The notes under the pieces are model-generated. The model made no database searches, had not been told where the DNA came from, and saw only the letters and a list, made by a program, of their open reading frames with translations. Of a stretch of DNA of 64,000 nucleotides, positions 26,933 through 39,340 are shown piece after piece. Positions within the stretch are counted from its first letter, which is position 1. Each line of letters starts with the position of its first letter. The stretch is from assembly GCF_051401765.1 (NCBI RefSeq), contig NW_027480440.1, forward strand, positions 5,270,001-5,334,000, read 5' to 3'. The DNA comes from Calliopsis andreniformis. Taxonomy: Eukaryota; Arthropoda; Insecta; Hymenoptera; Andrenidae. A program made the position numbers and the translations under genes.

Positions 26933-28225
26933 ATGCTCAATCCTCAATCCTCAATCCTCAGTCCTCAATCCTCAATCCTCAATTCGCAGTCCTCAATCTT
27001 GAATCCTCAATACTCAATATTCAATCCTAAATTCTCAATCCTGAAATCCTCAATCCTGAATATTCAACACACAACCCTCTACCTTCAATCCTCAATACTC
27101 AACCCTCAATCCTCAACTCTCAATACTCAATCATCAGTCTTCAATCCTCCACACTCAATCTTCAATCCTCAATCCTCAATCTACAATCCTCAATACTCAA
27201 TCTTCAATCCTCAACCCTCAATCCTCAATCCTCAATCCTCAATCTTCAATCCTCAATCCTCGATCCTCAATTCTCAATCCTCAATCCTCAATCCTCAATC
27301 CTCAGACCTCAAACATCAATACTCAACCCTCAATACTCAGTCTTCAATCCTCGATCCTCAATGCTCAATCCTCAATCCTCAATACTCAAACGTCAGTTTT
27401 CAATCCTCAACACTCAATCTTCAATCCTCAATCCCCAATCCTCAATCCTCAATCCTCACTCTCCAATGTTCAATACCCAATCCTCAATCTTCAATCCTCA
27501 ATCCTCAATCCTCAATTCTCAATCCTCAATCCTCAGTCCTCAGTCCTCAGACATCAATCCTGAACCCTCAGCCGTCATCCTCAATCCTCAATCCTCAATT
27601 CTCAATCCTCGATCCTCAATCTTCGGACCTCAAACATCAATACTCAACCCTCAGTCCTCGTCCACAATCCACAACCCTCAATCCTCAATCCTCAATCTTC
27701 AATCCTCAATACTCAATCCTCAATAATCAACCCTCAACACTCAGTCCTCAATCCTCAATCCTCAATCCTCAATCATCAATCCTCAATCCCCAATCCTCAA
27801 TCTTCAATCCTCAATCCTCGATCCTCAATTCTCAATCCTCAATCCCCAATCCTCAATCTTCAATCCTCAATCCTCGATCCTCAGTCCTCAATCCTCAATC
27901 CTCAATCTTCAATCCTCAATACTCAATCGTCAGTCTTCAATCCTCAACACTCAATCTTCAATCCTCAATCCCCAATCCTCAATCCTCAATCCTCATTCTT
28001 CAATCCTCAATACCCAATCCTCAATCTTCAATCCTCAATCCTCAATCCTCAACTATCAATCCTCAGTCCTCAGTCCTCAGTCCTCAAACATCAATCCTCA
28101 ACCCTGAGCCCTCATCCCCAATCCTCAATCGTCAATCCTCGATCCTCAATCCTCAATCTTCTATCTTCAATCCTCAATACTCAATCTTCAATCCTCAATC
28201 CTCAGTCCTCAAACCACAATTCTGA
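26933..28225 (+). repeat. K block, variant with CTCTACC and CAATCTACAATCC
   Basis: This K copy has CTCTACCTTC near 27,076, CAACTCTCAATAC and CAATCTACAATCC. The same three variants occur in K at 58,569 and 62,713 (offset 31,636 to 58,569, also valid for E 26,386 to 58,022), but the K copies between 29,043 and 53,600 lack them. A distant exchange between about 27 kb and 58 kb is implied. An F start lies at 27,361. The 430-codon forward run is a heptapeptide repeat, not called a CDS. Confidence 0.8.
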
Positions 28226-28378
28226 ATCCTCAATCCTGAATCCTCAATCTTCAATCCACACACCTCAACCATCAATGCTCAATTCTCAATACTCAACAGA
28301 ATATCCTGAATTCTCAGTTTTCAATACTCAATCCCCAATCTTCAATTTTCAAATCTCAATCCACAAACATCAATTCTC

Positions 28379-28771
28379 ATGACTCAACCCTCAACACTCA
28401 GTCCTCAATCTTCAATCCTCAATCCTCAATCCTCAATCGTCAATCCTCAATTCCCTATCCTCTATCATCAATCCTCAATCCTCAATCCTCAATCCTCAAT
28501 CCTCAATCCTCAATCTTCAATCCTCAAAAATCAATCTTCAATTTCAATCCTCAATCCTCAATCCTCAATCCTCAATCCTCAATCCGCAATCCTCAATCTT
28601 CAATCCTCAATACTCAATCCTCAATCCTCAATCCTCAATCATGAAATCCTCAATCCTCAATCCTCAATCAACAATACTCAATCTTCAATAATCAATCCTC
28701 TATCCTCAATCCTCAATCCTCAATACTCATCCATCAAGCCTCAATTCTCAATACTCAATAGAATATCCTGA
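28379..28771 (+). repeat. D block, copy 1
   Basis: Starts ATGACTCAACCC, contains CAATTCCCTATCC, CTATCATC and the 6-mer step TCAATTTCAATCC. The same order occurs at 32,735, 36,599, 41,947, 47,169, 52,782 and 61,540. This copy then joins CAATCAACAATAC directly, without the insert found in copy 2. Confidence 0.83.
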
Positions 28772-29042
28772 ATTCACAGGATTCAATACTCAAACATCAA
28801 TCCTCAACCCTCAGCCCTCATTCTCAATCCTCAATCCTCAATCCTCAATCGTCAATTTTCAATCCTCAATCCTCAACCCTCAGTCCTCATCCTCAATTCT
28901 CAATACTCAATCCTCAATTCTCAACCCCCAATCTTCAATCCTCAATAATCAATCTCCTATCCTAGATCCCCAATGCCCAATCCCCAATCCTTAATCCTCA
29001 ATCTTCAATCCTCAATCCCCGGTCCTCAATCTTAAATCCTCA

Positions 29043-30541
29043 ATGCTCAATCCTCAATCCTCAATCCTCAGTCCTCAATCCTCAATCCTCAATTCGCAGT
29101 CCTCAATCTTGAATACTCAATACTCAATATTCAATCCTAAATCCTCAATCCTGAAATCCTCAATCCTCAATATTCAACACACAACCCTCAACATTCAATC
29201 CTCAATACTCAACCCTCAATCCTCAATTCTCAATACTCAATCATCAGTCTTCAATCCTCCACACTCAATCTTCAATCCTCAATCCTCAATCTTCAATCCT
29301 CAATACTAAATCTTCAATGCTCAACCCTCAATTCTCAATCCTCAATCCTCAATCCTCAGACTTCAAACATCAATACTCAACCCTCAATACTCAGTCTTCA
29401 ATCCTCGATCCTCAATGCTCAATCCTCAATCCTCAATACTCAAACGTCAGTTTTCAATCCTCAACACTCAATCTTCAATCCTCAATCCCCAATCCTCAAT
29501 CCTCAATCCTCACTCTCCAATCTTCAATACCCAATCCTCAATCTTCAATCCTCAATCCTCAATCCTCAATTCTCAATCCTCAATCCTCAGTCCTCAGTCC
29601 TCAGACATCAATCCTGAACCCTCAGCCCTCATCCTCAATCCTCAATCCACAATCCTCAATCCTCAATCCTCAATCTTCAATCTTCAATCCTCATTACTCA
29701 ATCATCAATCCTCAACCCTCAGTCCTCAAACCTCGATCCTCAATTCTCAATCCTCAATCATCGATCTTCAATCCTCAATACTCAATCTTCAATCTTCGAT
29801 CCTCAACCCTCAATTCTCAATCCTCAGTCCGCAATCCTCAATCTTCAATTCTCAATACTCAATCTTCAATCCTCAATCCTCAATCCTGAGATGCTCAATC
29901 CTCAATATTCAACACACAACCCTCAAACTTCAATCCTCAATACTCAACCATCAATCCTCATTCTCAATACTCAATCGTCAGCCTTCAATCCTCAATCCTC
30001 AATCCCCAATCAACAATCCTCAATCTTCAATACTCAAACCTCAATACTCAATCTGCAATCCTCAATACTCAATCCTCAATCCTCAATCGTCAATCCTCAA
30101 ACCCCAATCCTCTATCATCAATACTCAATCCTCAATACTCAATCCTCAATCCTCAATCCTCAATCTTCAATCCTCAGTACTCAACCTTCTGTCTGCAATC
30201 CTCAATCCTCAATCCTCAATCCTCAATCCACAATCCGCAATCTTCAATCCTCCATACGCAATCTTCAATCCTCAATCCTCAATCCTAAAATCCTCAATCC
30301 TCAATATTCAACACACAATCCTCAACCACCAATCCTCAATACTCAACCATCAATGCTCAATTCTCAATACTCAATAGAATATCCTGAATACTCAGTGTTC
30401 AATACTCAATCCACAATATTCAATAATCAAATCTCAATCCTCAAACCTCATTTCTCAACACTCAAACCTCAACACTCAGTCCTCTCTCTTCAATCCTCCA
30501 TCCTCAATCCTCAATCCTCAAGAGTCAATCCTCCATCCTGA
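29043..30541 (+). repeat. K and F segments of the 27.6 kb unit
   Basis: K 29,043, F 29,415, then heptamers including the 8-mer TGAGATGC near 29,886. From about 29,990 the sequence matches the pre-A part of other units (CAATCAACAATCC, CTGTCTGCAATCC near 30,190). An A-like start at 30,352 continues directly in B-like sequence (TGAATACTCAGTGTTC) rather than in A. Confidence 0.78.
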
Positions 30542-30593
30542 ATATTCAAACCTCAATTCTCAGTCCTCAAACCTCAATGCCGAATCCTCAACT

Positions 30594-31298
30594 TTGAATC
30601 CTCAATCTTCAGCCCTCGGTCCTCAACAATCAATTGTCAATCCTCAATCCTCAATAGAATACCCTCAATTCACAGCATTCAGTACTCAATCACCATTCCT
30701 CAAACTTCAAATCTCAATCCACAAACATCAACTCTCATCATTCAACCCTCAACACTCAGTCCTCAATCTTCAATACCCAATCCTCAATCCTCAATCTTCA
30801 ATCCTCAATACACAATCTTCAATCCTCAATCCTCAATTCTCAGTCCTCAATACTCAATCCTCAATCGTCAATCCTCAATCCCCAATCCTCAATCTTCAAT
30901 CCTCAATCCTCGATCCTCAATTCTCAATCCTCAATCCCCAATCCTCAATCTTCAATCCTCAATCCTCGATCCTCAATCCTCAATCCTCAATCCTCAATCC
31001 TCAATCCTCAATACTCAATCCTCAATCCTCAATCCTCAATCCTCAATCTTCAATCCTCAATACTCAATCTTCAATCCTGAATCCTCATTCTTCAGCCCTC
31101 AGTCCTCAACAATCAGTCGTCAATCCTCAATCCTCAATAGAATATCATCAATTCACAGTTTTCAATACTCAATACTCAATCTGCAATCTTCAAATCTCTA
31201 TCCACAAACATCAATTCTCATCACTCAACCCTCAACACTCAGTCCTCAATCCTGAATCCTCAATCCTCAATCATCAATCCTCAATCCCCAATCCTTAA
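30594..31298 (+). repeat. C block without preceding B, extended version
   Basis: TTGAATCC start at 30,594 with the CAACAATCAATTG variant. After the C core it continues with CGATCC-rich monomers and an anchor near 31,140 (AATATCATCAATTC) like those of the 3.8 kb units near 3,181 and 3,600. It is therefore a hybrid of C and older left-side sequence. Confidence 0.8.
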
Positions 31299-31500
31299 TC
31301 TTCAATCCTCAATCCTCGATCCTCAATTCTCAATCCTCAATCCTCAATCTTCAGACCTCAAACATCAATACTCAACCCTCAGTCCTCGTCCACAATCCAC
31401 AACCCTCAATCCTCAATCCTCAATCTTCAATCCTCAATACTCAATCCTCAATAATCAACCCTCAACACTCAGTCCTCAATCCTCAATCCTCAATCCTCAA

Positions 31501-32296
31501 TCCTCAATCATCAATCCTCAATCCCCAATCCTCAATCTTCAATCCTCAATCCTCGATCCTCAATTCTCAATCCTCAATCCCCAATCCTCAATCTTCAATC
31601 CTCAATCCTCGATCCTCAATCCTCAATCCTCAATCCTCAATCCTCAATCCTCAATACTCAATCGTCAGTCTTCAATCCTCAACACTCAATCTTCAATCCT
31701 CAATCCCCAATCCTCAATCCTCAATCCTCATTCTTCAATCCTCAATACCCAATCATCAATCTTCAATCCTCAATCCTCAATCCTCAACTATCTATCCTCA
31801 GTCCTCAGTCCTCAGTCCTCAAACATCAAGCCTCAACCCTGAGCCCTCATCCCCAATCCTCAATCCTCAATTCTCAGTCCTCAATCCTCAATCCTCAATC
31901 CTCAATCATCAATCCTCAATCCCCAATCCTCAATCTTCAATCCTCAATCCTCGATCCTCAATTCTCAATCCTCAATCCCCAATCCTCAATCTTCAATCCT
32001 CAATCCTCGATCCTCAATCCTCAATCCTCAATCCTCAATCCTCAATCCTCAATACTCAATCGTCAGTCTTCAATCCTCAACACGCAATCTTCAATCCTCA
32101 ATCCCCAATCCTCAATCCTCAATCCTCATTCTTCAATCCTCAATACCCAATCCTCAATCTTCAATCCTCAATCCTCAATCCTCAACTATCAATCCTCAGT
32201 CCTCAGTTCTCAGTCCTCAAACATCAATCCTCAACCCTGAGCCCTCATCCCCAATCCTCAATCGTCAATCCTCGATCCTCAATCCTCAATCTTCTA
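31501..32296 (+). repeat. 398-base tandem duplication
   Basis: Three landmarks repeat at exactly 398 bases: TCCTCAATCATC at 31,501 and 31,899, GTCAGTC at 31,664 and 32,062, CATTCTTC at 31,729 and 32,127. The corresponding region at 27,750-28,160 has a single copy. 398 = 57 x 7 - 1, consistent with one 6-mer inside. Confidence 0.9.
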
Positions 32297-32490
32297 TCTT
32301 CAATCCTCATTCTTCAATCCTCAATACCCAATCCTCAATCTTCAATCCTCAATCCTCAATCCTCAACTATCAATCCTCAGTCCTCAGTCCTCAGTCCTCA
32401 AACATCAAGCCTCAACCCTGAGCCCTCATCCCCAATCCTCAATCGTCAATCCTCGATCCTCAATCCTCAATCTTCTATCTTCAATCCTCA
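32297..32490 (+). repeat. 181-base partial third copy
   Basis: CATTCTTC recurs at 32,308, 181 bases after 32,127, and the following CCCTGAGCCCTCATCC and CTTCTATCTTC strings repeat. The CAAGCCTC variant near 32,407 is shared with the first copy (31,826) rather than the second. Confidence 0.83.
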
Positions 32491-32734
32491 ATACTCAATC
32501 TTCAATCCTCAATCCTCAGTCCTCAAACCACAATTCTGAATCCTCAATCTTCAATCCTCAATCCTCGATCCTCAATTCTCAATCCTCAATCCCCAATCCT
32601 CAATCTTCAATCCACACACCTCAACCATCAATGCTCAATTCTCAATACTCAACAGAATATCCTGAATTCTCAGTTTTCAATACTCAATCCCCAATCTTCA
32701 ATTTTCAAATCTCAATCCACAAACATCAATTCTC

Positions 32735-32996
32735 ATGACTCAACCCTCAACACTCAGTCCTCAATCTTCAATCCTCAATCCTCAATCCTCAATCGTCAAT
32801 CCTCAATTCCCTATCCTCTATCATCAATCCTCAATCCTCAATCCTCAATCCTCAATCCTCAATCCTCAATCTTCAATCCTCAAAAATCAACCTTCAATTT
32901 CAATCCTCAATCCTCAATCCTCAATACTCAATCCTCAATCCGCAATCCTCAATCTTCAATCCTCAATACTCAATCCTCAATCCTCAATCCTCAATC
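32735..32996 (+). repeat. D block, copy 2
   Basis: ATGACTCAACCC start, same variants as 28,379, with CAACCTTC in place of CAATCTTC near 32,889. It ends at the ATGAAATCC step where the insert begins. Confidence 0.82.
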
Positions 32997-33572
32997 ATGA
33001 AATCCTCAATCCTCAATATTCAACACAAAACCCTCAAACTTCAATCCTCAATACTCAACCATCAATCCTCAATTCTCAATACTCAATCTTCAATTCTCAA
33101 TCTTCGATCCTCAATACTGAATCTTCAATCCTCAATCCTCAATCCTCAATCCTCAATCCTCAATCCTCAATCTTCAATCCTCAATACTCAATCTTCAATC
33201 CTCAATCCTCAATGCTCAATCCTCAATCCTCAATACTCAAACGTCAGTCTTCAATCCTCAACACTCAATCTTCAATCCTCAATCCCCAATCCTCAATCCT
33301 CAATCCTCATTCTTCAATCTTCAATACCCAATCCTCAATCTTCAATCCTCAATCCTCAATCCTCAATTCTAAATCCTCAATCCTCAGTCCTCAGTCCTCA
33401 AACATCAATCCTCAACCCTCAGCCCTCATCCTCAATCCTCAATCCACAATCCGCAATCCTCAATCCTCAATCTTCAATCTTCAATCCTCAATCCTCAATC
33501 CTCATACTCAATCCTCAATCTTCAATCATCAATCCTCAATACTCAATCTTCAATCCTCAATCCCGAATCCTC
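32997..33572 (+). repeat. About 572-base insert of R-type sequence between D and K leader
   Basis: At the homologous point of copy 1 (about 28,650) D runs directly into CAATCAACAATAC. Here an R segment (start ATGCTCAATCC at about 33,211, with AAACGTCAG and TTCTAAATCC) lies between. The offset between copies rises by 572 across it (4,356 to 4,928). R material is otherwise found at 19-26 kb, 46 kb, 50-52 kb and 57-62 kb. Confidence 0.8.
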
Positions 33573-33970
33573 AATCCTCAATCCTCAATCCTCAATCAAC
33601 AATACTCAATCTTCAATAATCAATCCTCTATCCTCAATCCTCAATCCTCAATACCCAACCATCAAGCCTCAATTCTCAATACTCAATAGAATATCCTGAA
33701 TTCACAGGATTCAATACTCAAACATCAATCCTCAACCCTCAGCCCTCATTCTCAATCCTCAATCCTCAATCCTCAATCCTCAATTTTCAATCCTCAATCC
33801 TCAACCCTCAGTCCTCATCCTCAATTCTCAATACTCAATCCTCAATTCTCAACCCCCAATCTTCAATCCTCAATAATCAATCTCGTATCCTAGATCCCCA
33901 ATGCCCAATCCCCAATCCTTAATCCTCAATCTTCAATCCTCAATCCCCGGTCCTCAATCTTAAATCCTCA

Positions 33971-35016
33971 ATGCTCAATCCTCAATCCTCAATCCTCAGT
34001 CCTCAATCCTCAATCCTCAATTCGCAGTCCTCAATCTTGAATCCTCAATACTCAATATTCAATCCTAAATCCTCAATCCTGAAATCCTCAATCCTCAATA
34101 TTCAACACACAACCCTCAACATTCAATCCTCAATACTCAACCCTCAATCCTCAGTTCTCAATACTCAATCATCAGTCTTCAATCCTCCACACTCAATCTT
34201 CAATCCTCAATCCTCAATCTTCAATCCTCAATACTCAATCTTCAATCCTCAACCCTCAATTCTCAATCCTCAATCCTCAATCCTCAATCCTCAGACCTCT
34301 AACATCAATACTCAACCCTCAATACTCAGTCTTCAATCCTAGATCCTCAATGCTCAATCCTCAATCCTCAATACTCAAACGTCAGTTTTCAATCCTCAAC
34401 ACTCAATCTTCAATCCTCAATCCTCACTCTCCAATCTTCAATACCCAATCCTCAATCTTCAATCCTCAATCCTCAATCCTCAATTCTCAATCCTCAATCC
34501 TCAGTCCTCAGTCCTCAGACATCAATCCTGAACCCTCAGCCCTCATCCTCAATCCTCAATCCACAATCCTCAATCCTCAATCCTCAATCTTCAATCTTCA
34601 GTCCTCATTACTCAATCATCAATCCTCAATCCTCAGTCCTCAAACCTCAATCCTCAATTCTCAATCCTCAATCATCGATCTTCAATACTCAATACTCAAT
34701 CTTCAATCTTCGATCCTCAACCCTCAATCCTCAATCCTCAATCCGCAATCCTCAATCTTCAATTCTCAATACTCAATCTTCAATCCTCAATCCTCAATCC
34801 TCAATATTCAACACACAACCCTCAAACTTCAATCCTCAATACTCAACCATCAATCCTCATTCTCAATACTCAATCGTCAGCCTTCAATCCTCAACACTCA
34901 ATCTTCAATCCTCAATCCTCAATCTTCAATTCTCAATCTTCGATCCTCAATACTGAATCTTCAATCCTCAATCCTGAATCCTCTATCCTCAATCCTCAAT
35001 CCTTAATCCTCAATCT
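33971..35016 (+). repeat. K and F segments of the expanded copy
   Basis: K 33,971, F 34,350. F lacks one CAATCCCCAATCC stretch present at 29,415 and lacks the TGAAATCC step near 34,795. It ends in CTCTATCCTC and CAATCCTTAATCC before the next unit. Confidence 0.78.
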
Positions 35017-35523
35017 TCAATCCTCAGTCCCCAATCCTCAATCTTCAATCCTCAACCCTCAATCCTAATCCTCAATCCTTAATCCTCAATCTTCAATCCT
35101 CAATACCCAATCTTCAATCCTCAATCCTGAATCCTCAATCCTCAATCCTCAATCCCCAATCAACAATCCTCAATCTTCAATACTCAAACCTCAATACTCA
35201 ATCTGCAATCCTCAATACTCAATCCTCAATCCTCAATCGTCAATCCTCAAACCCCAATATTCTATCATCAATACTCAATCCTCAATACTCAATCCTCAAT
35301 CCTCAATCCTCAATCCTCAATCCTCAATCCTCAATCTTCAATCCTCAGTACTCAATCTTCTGTCTGCAATCCTCAATCCTCAATCCTCAATCCTCAATCC
35401 ACAATCCGCAATCTTCAATCCTCCATACTCAATCTTCAATCCTCAATCCTCAATCCTAAAATCCTCAATCGTCAATATTCAACACACAACCCTCAACCAC
35501 CAATCCTCAACACTCAACCATCA

Positions 35524-35754
35524 ATGCTCAATTCTCGATACTCAATGGAATATCCTGAATTCTCAGTTTTCAATACCAAATCCCCAATCCTCAATATTCA
35601 AGTCTCCATCCACAAACATCTATTCTCATCACTCAACCCTCAACCCTCAGTCCTCGTCCTCCATCCTCAATCCTCAATCCACAATCCTCAATCTTCAATC
35701 CTCAATAATCAACCTCCAATCCTAGATCCTCAATCCCCAATCATCAATCCTTAA
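35524..35754 (+). repeat. A block, diverged form
   Basis: Has CGATACTCAATGGAATATCC and CAATACCAAATCCCC, changes shared only with 40,872. Not followed by B. Confidence 0.84.
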
Positions 35755-36598
35755 TCCTCAATCTTCAATCCTCAATTCCCAGTCCTCAATCCTCAATACT
35801 CAATCCTCAATCCTCAATCCTCAATCCTCAATTCTCAATCTTCAATCCTCAATACTCAATTTCCAATCCTCAATCCTCAATTCTCAATCCTCAATCCTCA
35901 ATCCTCGATCCTCAATTCTCAATCCTCAATCCTCAATCCTCAACCCTCAATCCTCAGACCTCAAACATCAATACTCAACCCTCAATACTCAATCTTCAAT
36001 CCTCAATCCTCAATGCTCAATCCTCAATCCTCAATACTCAAACGTCAGTCTTCAATCCTCAACACTCAATCTTCAATCCTCAATCCCCAATCCTCAATCC
36101 TCAATCCTCATACTCCAATCTTCAATACACAATCCTCAGTCTTCAATCCTCAATCCTCAATCCTCAATTCTCAATTCTCAATCCTCAGTCCTCAGTCCTC
36201 AGACATCAATCCTGAACCCCCAGCCCTCATCCTCAATCCTCAATCCACAATCCTCAATCCTCAATCCTCAATCTTCAATCTTCAATCCTCAATACTCAAT
36301 CATCAATCCTCAATCCTCAGTCCTCAAACCTCAATCCTCAATCCTCAATCCTCAATCATCAATCTTCAATCCTCGATACTCAATCTTCAATCTTCAATCC
36401 TCAATCCTCAATCCTCAATCCTCAATCCACAATCCTCAATCCTCAATATTCAACACAAAACCCTCAACCATCAATTCTCAATACTCAACCATCAATCCTC
36501 AATTCTCAATACTCAATAGAATATCCTGAATACTCAGTGTTCAATACTCAATCCACAATATTCAATAATCAAATCTCAATCCACAAACATCAATTCTC

Positions 36599-37075
36599 AT
36601 GACTCAACCCTCAACACTCAGTCCTCAATCTTCAATCCTCAATCCTCAATCCTCAATCGTCAATCCTCAATTCCCCATCCTCTATCATCAATCCTCAATC
36701 CTCAATCCTCAATCTTCAATCCTCAAAAATCAATCTTCAATTTCAATCCTCAATCCTCAATCCTCAATCCTCAATCCTCAATCCGCAATCCTCAATCTTC
36801 AATCCTCAATACTCAATCCTCAATCCTCAATCCTCAATCATGAAATCCTCAATCCTCAATATTCAACACAAAACCCTCAAACTTCAATCCTCAATACTCA
36901 ATCATCAATCCTCAATACTCAATCTTCAATCCTCAATCCCGAATCCTCAATCCTCAATCCTCAATCCTCAATCAACAATACTCAATCTTCAATAATCAAT
37001 CCTCTATCCTCAATCCTCAATCCTCAATACTCAACCATCAAGCCTCAATTCTCAATACTCAATAGAATATCCTGA
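36599..37075 (+). repeat. D block, copy 3
   Basis: ATGACTCAACCC start. It has 21 fewer bases of simple monomers near 36,705 than the D block at 41,947, which explains the change of unit offset from 5,348 to 5,369. Confidence 0.85.
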
Positions 37076-37332
37076 ATTCACAGGATTCAATACTCAAGCA
37101 TCAATCCTCAACCCTCAGCCCTCATTCTCAATCCTCAATCCTCAATCCTCAATCCTCAATTTTCAATCCTCAATCCTCAACCCTCAGTCCTCATCCTCAA
37201 TTCTCAATTCTCAGTCCTCAATTCTCAACCCCCAATCTTCAATCCTCAATAATCAATCTCCAATCCTAGATCCCCAATGCCCAATCCCCAATCCTTAATC
37301 CTCAATCCCCGGCCCTCAATCTTAAATGCTCA

Positions 37333-38844
37333 ATGCTCAATCCTCAATCCTCAATCCTCAGTCCTCAATCCTCAATCCTCAATTCGCAGTCCTCAATCTT
37401 GAATCCTCAATACTCAATATTCAATCCTAAATTCTCAATCCTGAAATCCTCAATCCTGAATATTCAACACACAACCCTCCACCTTCAATCCCCAATACTC
37501 AACCCTCAATCCTCAATTCTCAATACTCAATCATCAGTCTTCAATCCTCCACACTCAATCTTCAATCCTCAATCCTCAATCTTCAATCCTCAATACTCAA
37601 TCTTCAATCCTCAACCCTCAATCCTCAATCCTCAATCCTCAATCTTCAATCCTCAATCCTCGATCCTCAATTCTCAATCCTCAATCCTCAATCCTCAATC
37701 CTCAGACCTCAAACATCAAGACTCAACCCTCAATACTCATTCTTCAATCCTCGATCCTCAATGCTCAATCCTCAATCCTCAATACTCAAACGTCAGTTTT
37801 CAATTCTCAACACTCAATCTTCAATCCTCAATCCCCAATCCTCAATCCTCAATCCTCATTCTCCAATCTTCAATACCCAATCCTCAATCTTCAATCCTCA
37901 ATCCTCAATCCTCAAATCTCAATCCTCAATCCTCAGTCCTCAGTCCTCAGACATCAATCCTGAACCCTCAGCCCTCATCCTCAATCCTCAATCCACAATC
38001 CTCAATCCTCAATCCTCAATCTTCAATCCTCAATCCTCATTACTCAATCATCAATCCTCAATCCTCAGTCCTCAAACCTCAATCCTCAATTCTCAATCCT
38101 CAATCATCGATCTTCAATCCTCAATACTCAATCTTCAATCTTCGATCCTCAATGCTCAATCCTCAATCCTCAATACTCAAACGTCAGTTTTCTATCCTCA
38201 ACACTCAATCTTCAATCCTCAATCCCCAAACCTCAATCCTCAATCCTCATTCTCCAATCTTCAATACCCAATCCTCAGTCTTCAATCCTCAATCCTCAAT
38301 CCTCAATTCTCAATTCTCAATCCTCAGTCCTCAGTCCTCAGACATCAATCCTGAACCCTCAGCCCTCATCCTCAATCCTCAATCCACAATCCTCAATCCT
38401 CAATCCTCAATCTTCAATCTTCAATCCTCAATACTCAATCATCAATCCTCAATCCTCAGTCCTCAAACATCAATCCTCAATCCTCAATCCTCAATCATCA
38501 ATCTTCAATTCTCAATACTCAATCTTCAATCTTCAATCCTCAATCCTCAATCCTCAATCCTCAATCCGCAATCCTCAATCTTCAATCCTCAATACTCAAT
38601 CTTCAATCCTCAATCCTCAATCCTGATATCCTCAATGCTCAATATTCAACACACAACCCTCAAACTTCAATCCTCAATACTCAGCCATCAATCCTCATTC
38701 TCAATACTCAATCGTCAGCCTTCAATCCTCAACACTCAATTTTCAATCCTCAATCCTCAATCTTCAATTCTCAATCTTCGATCCTCAATACTGAATCTTC
38801 AATCCTCAATCCTCAATCCCCTATACTCAATCCTCAATCCTTAA
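37333..38844 (+). repeat. K block, 1,512-base version 1 (503-codon open frame)
   Basis: First of four equal-length K copies (37,333, 42,702, 47,987, 53,600). The frame is open for 503 codons, with heptapeptides such as ILNPQSS, IFNPQYS, ILNTQSS and INPQPSS. I do not call a CDS: composition is that of the satellite, there is no non-repeat domain, no ribosome-binding or splice context, and neighbouring frames are equally repetitive. F-type starts lie at 37,761 and 38,152. Differences from the next copy include T at about 37,740 (CATTCTTC versus CAGTCTTC). Confidence 0.85.
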
Positions 38845-39340
38845 TCCTCAATCTTCAATCCTCAGTCCCCAATCCTCAATCTTCAATCCTCAACCCTCAA
38901 TCCTAATCCTCAATCCTTAATCCTCAATCTTCAATCCTCAATACTCAATCTTCAATCCTCAATCCTGAATCCTCAATCCTCAATCCTCAATCCCCAATCA
39001 ACAATCCTCAATCTTCAATACTCAAACCTCAATACTCAATCTGCAATCCTCAATACTCAATCCTCAATCCTCAATCGTCAATCCTCAAACCCCAATCCTC
39101 TATCATCAATACTCAATCCTCAATACTCAATCCTCAATCCTCAATCCTCAATCTTCAATCCTCAGTACTCAATCATCTGTCTGCAATCCTCAATCCTCAA
39201 TCCTCAATCCTCAATCCACAATCCGCAATCTTCAATCCTCCATACTCAATCTGCAATCCTGAATCCTCAATCCTAAAATCCTCAATCCTCAATATTCAAC
39301 ACACAACCCTCAACCACCAATCCTCAATACTCAACCATCA

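Larger units (their letters stand above)
22047..27165 (+). repeat. 5.5 kb tandem higher-order unit, copy 2
   Basis: Copy of 16,484-21,660. The offset drops from 5,563 to 5,514 because 49 bases (seven monomers) are missing near the end of C at about 24,320. A TTCAAT to TTGAAT change near 24,220 breaks the C-block forward frame. Order of blocks: F 22,056, A 23,245, B 23,524, C 23,995, R 24,559, E 25,009, R 25,936, E 26,386, K 26,933. Confidence 0.9.
27600..31340 (+). repeat. Tandem pair at 27.6-35.0 kb, copy 1
   Basis: Landmarks reappear downstream: CTTCGGACC at 27,621 with CTTCAGACC at 31,349 (offset 3,728), CGTCAGTC at 27,929 with 31,664 (3,735), D 28,379 with 32,735 (4,356), K 29,043 with 33,971 (4,928), F 29,415 with 34,350 (4,935). 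The offset grows stepwise because copy 2 carries extra internal repeats. Copy 1 contains D, K, F and a C block at 30,594. Confidence 0.85.
31341..35016 (+). repeat. Tandem pair at 27.6-35.0 kb, expanded copy 2
   Basis: Second copy of 27,600 onward, lengthened by a 398-base tandem duplication, a further 181-base partial duplication, a 42-base net gain near 32,550 and an insert of about 572 bases near 33,000-33,570. These account for the offset growth from 3,735 to 4,356 and then 4,928. It ends near 35,017, where the 5.35 kb unit begins. Confidence 0.82.

Noticed and set aside
26933..28225. 430-codon forward frame as a Q/N/S-rich structural or prion-like protein
   Set aside because: Composition follows directly from the DNA monomer; overlapping frames (for example at 27,361) encode the same kind of sequence, and other K copies are broken differently.
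37333..38844. 503-codon forward open frame (also at 42,702, 47,987 and 53,600) as a protein gene
   Set aside because: It is a run of ILNPQSS-type heptapeptides that any TCAATCC array gives in all three frames. It has no other domain, no signal or regulatory context, and its conservation is explained by recent DNA duplication.
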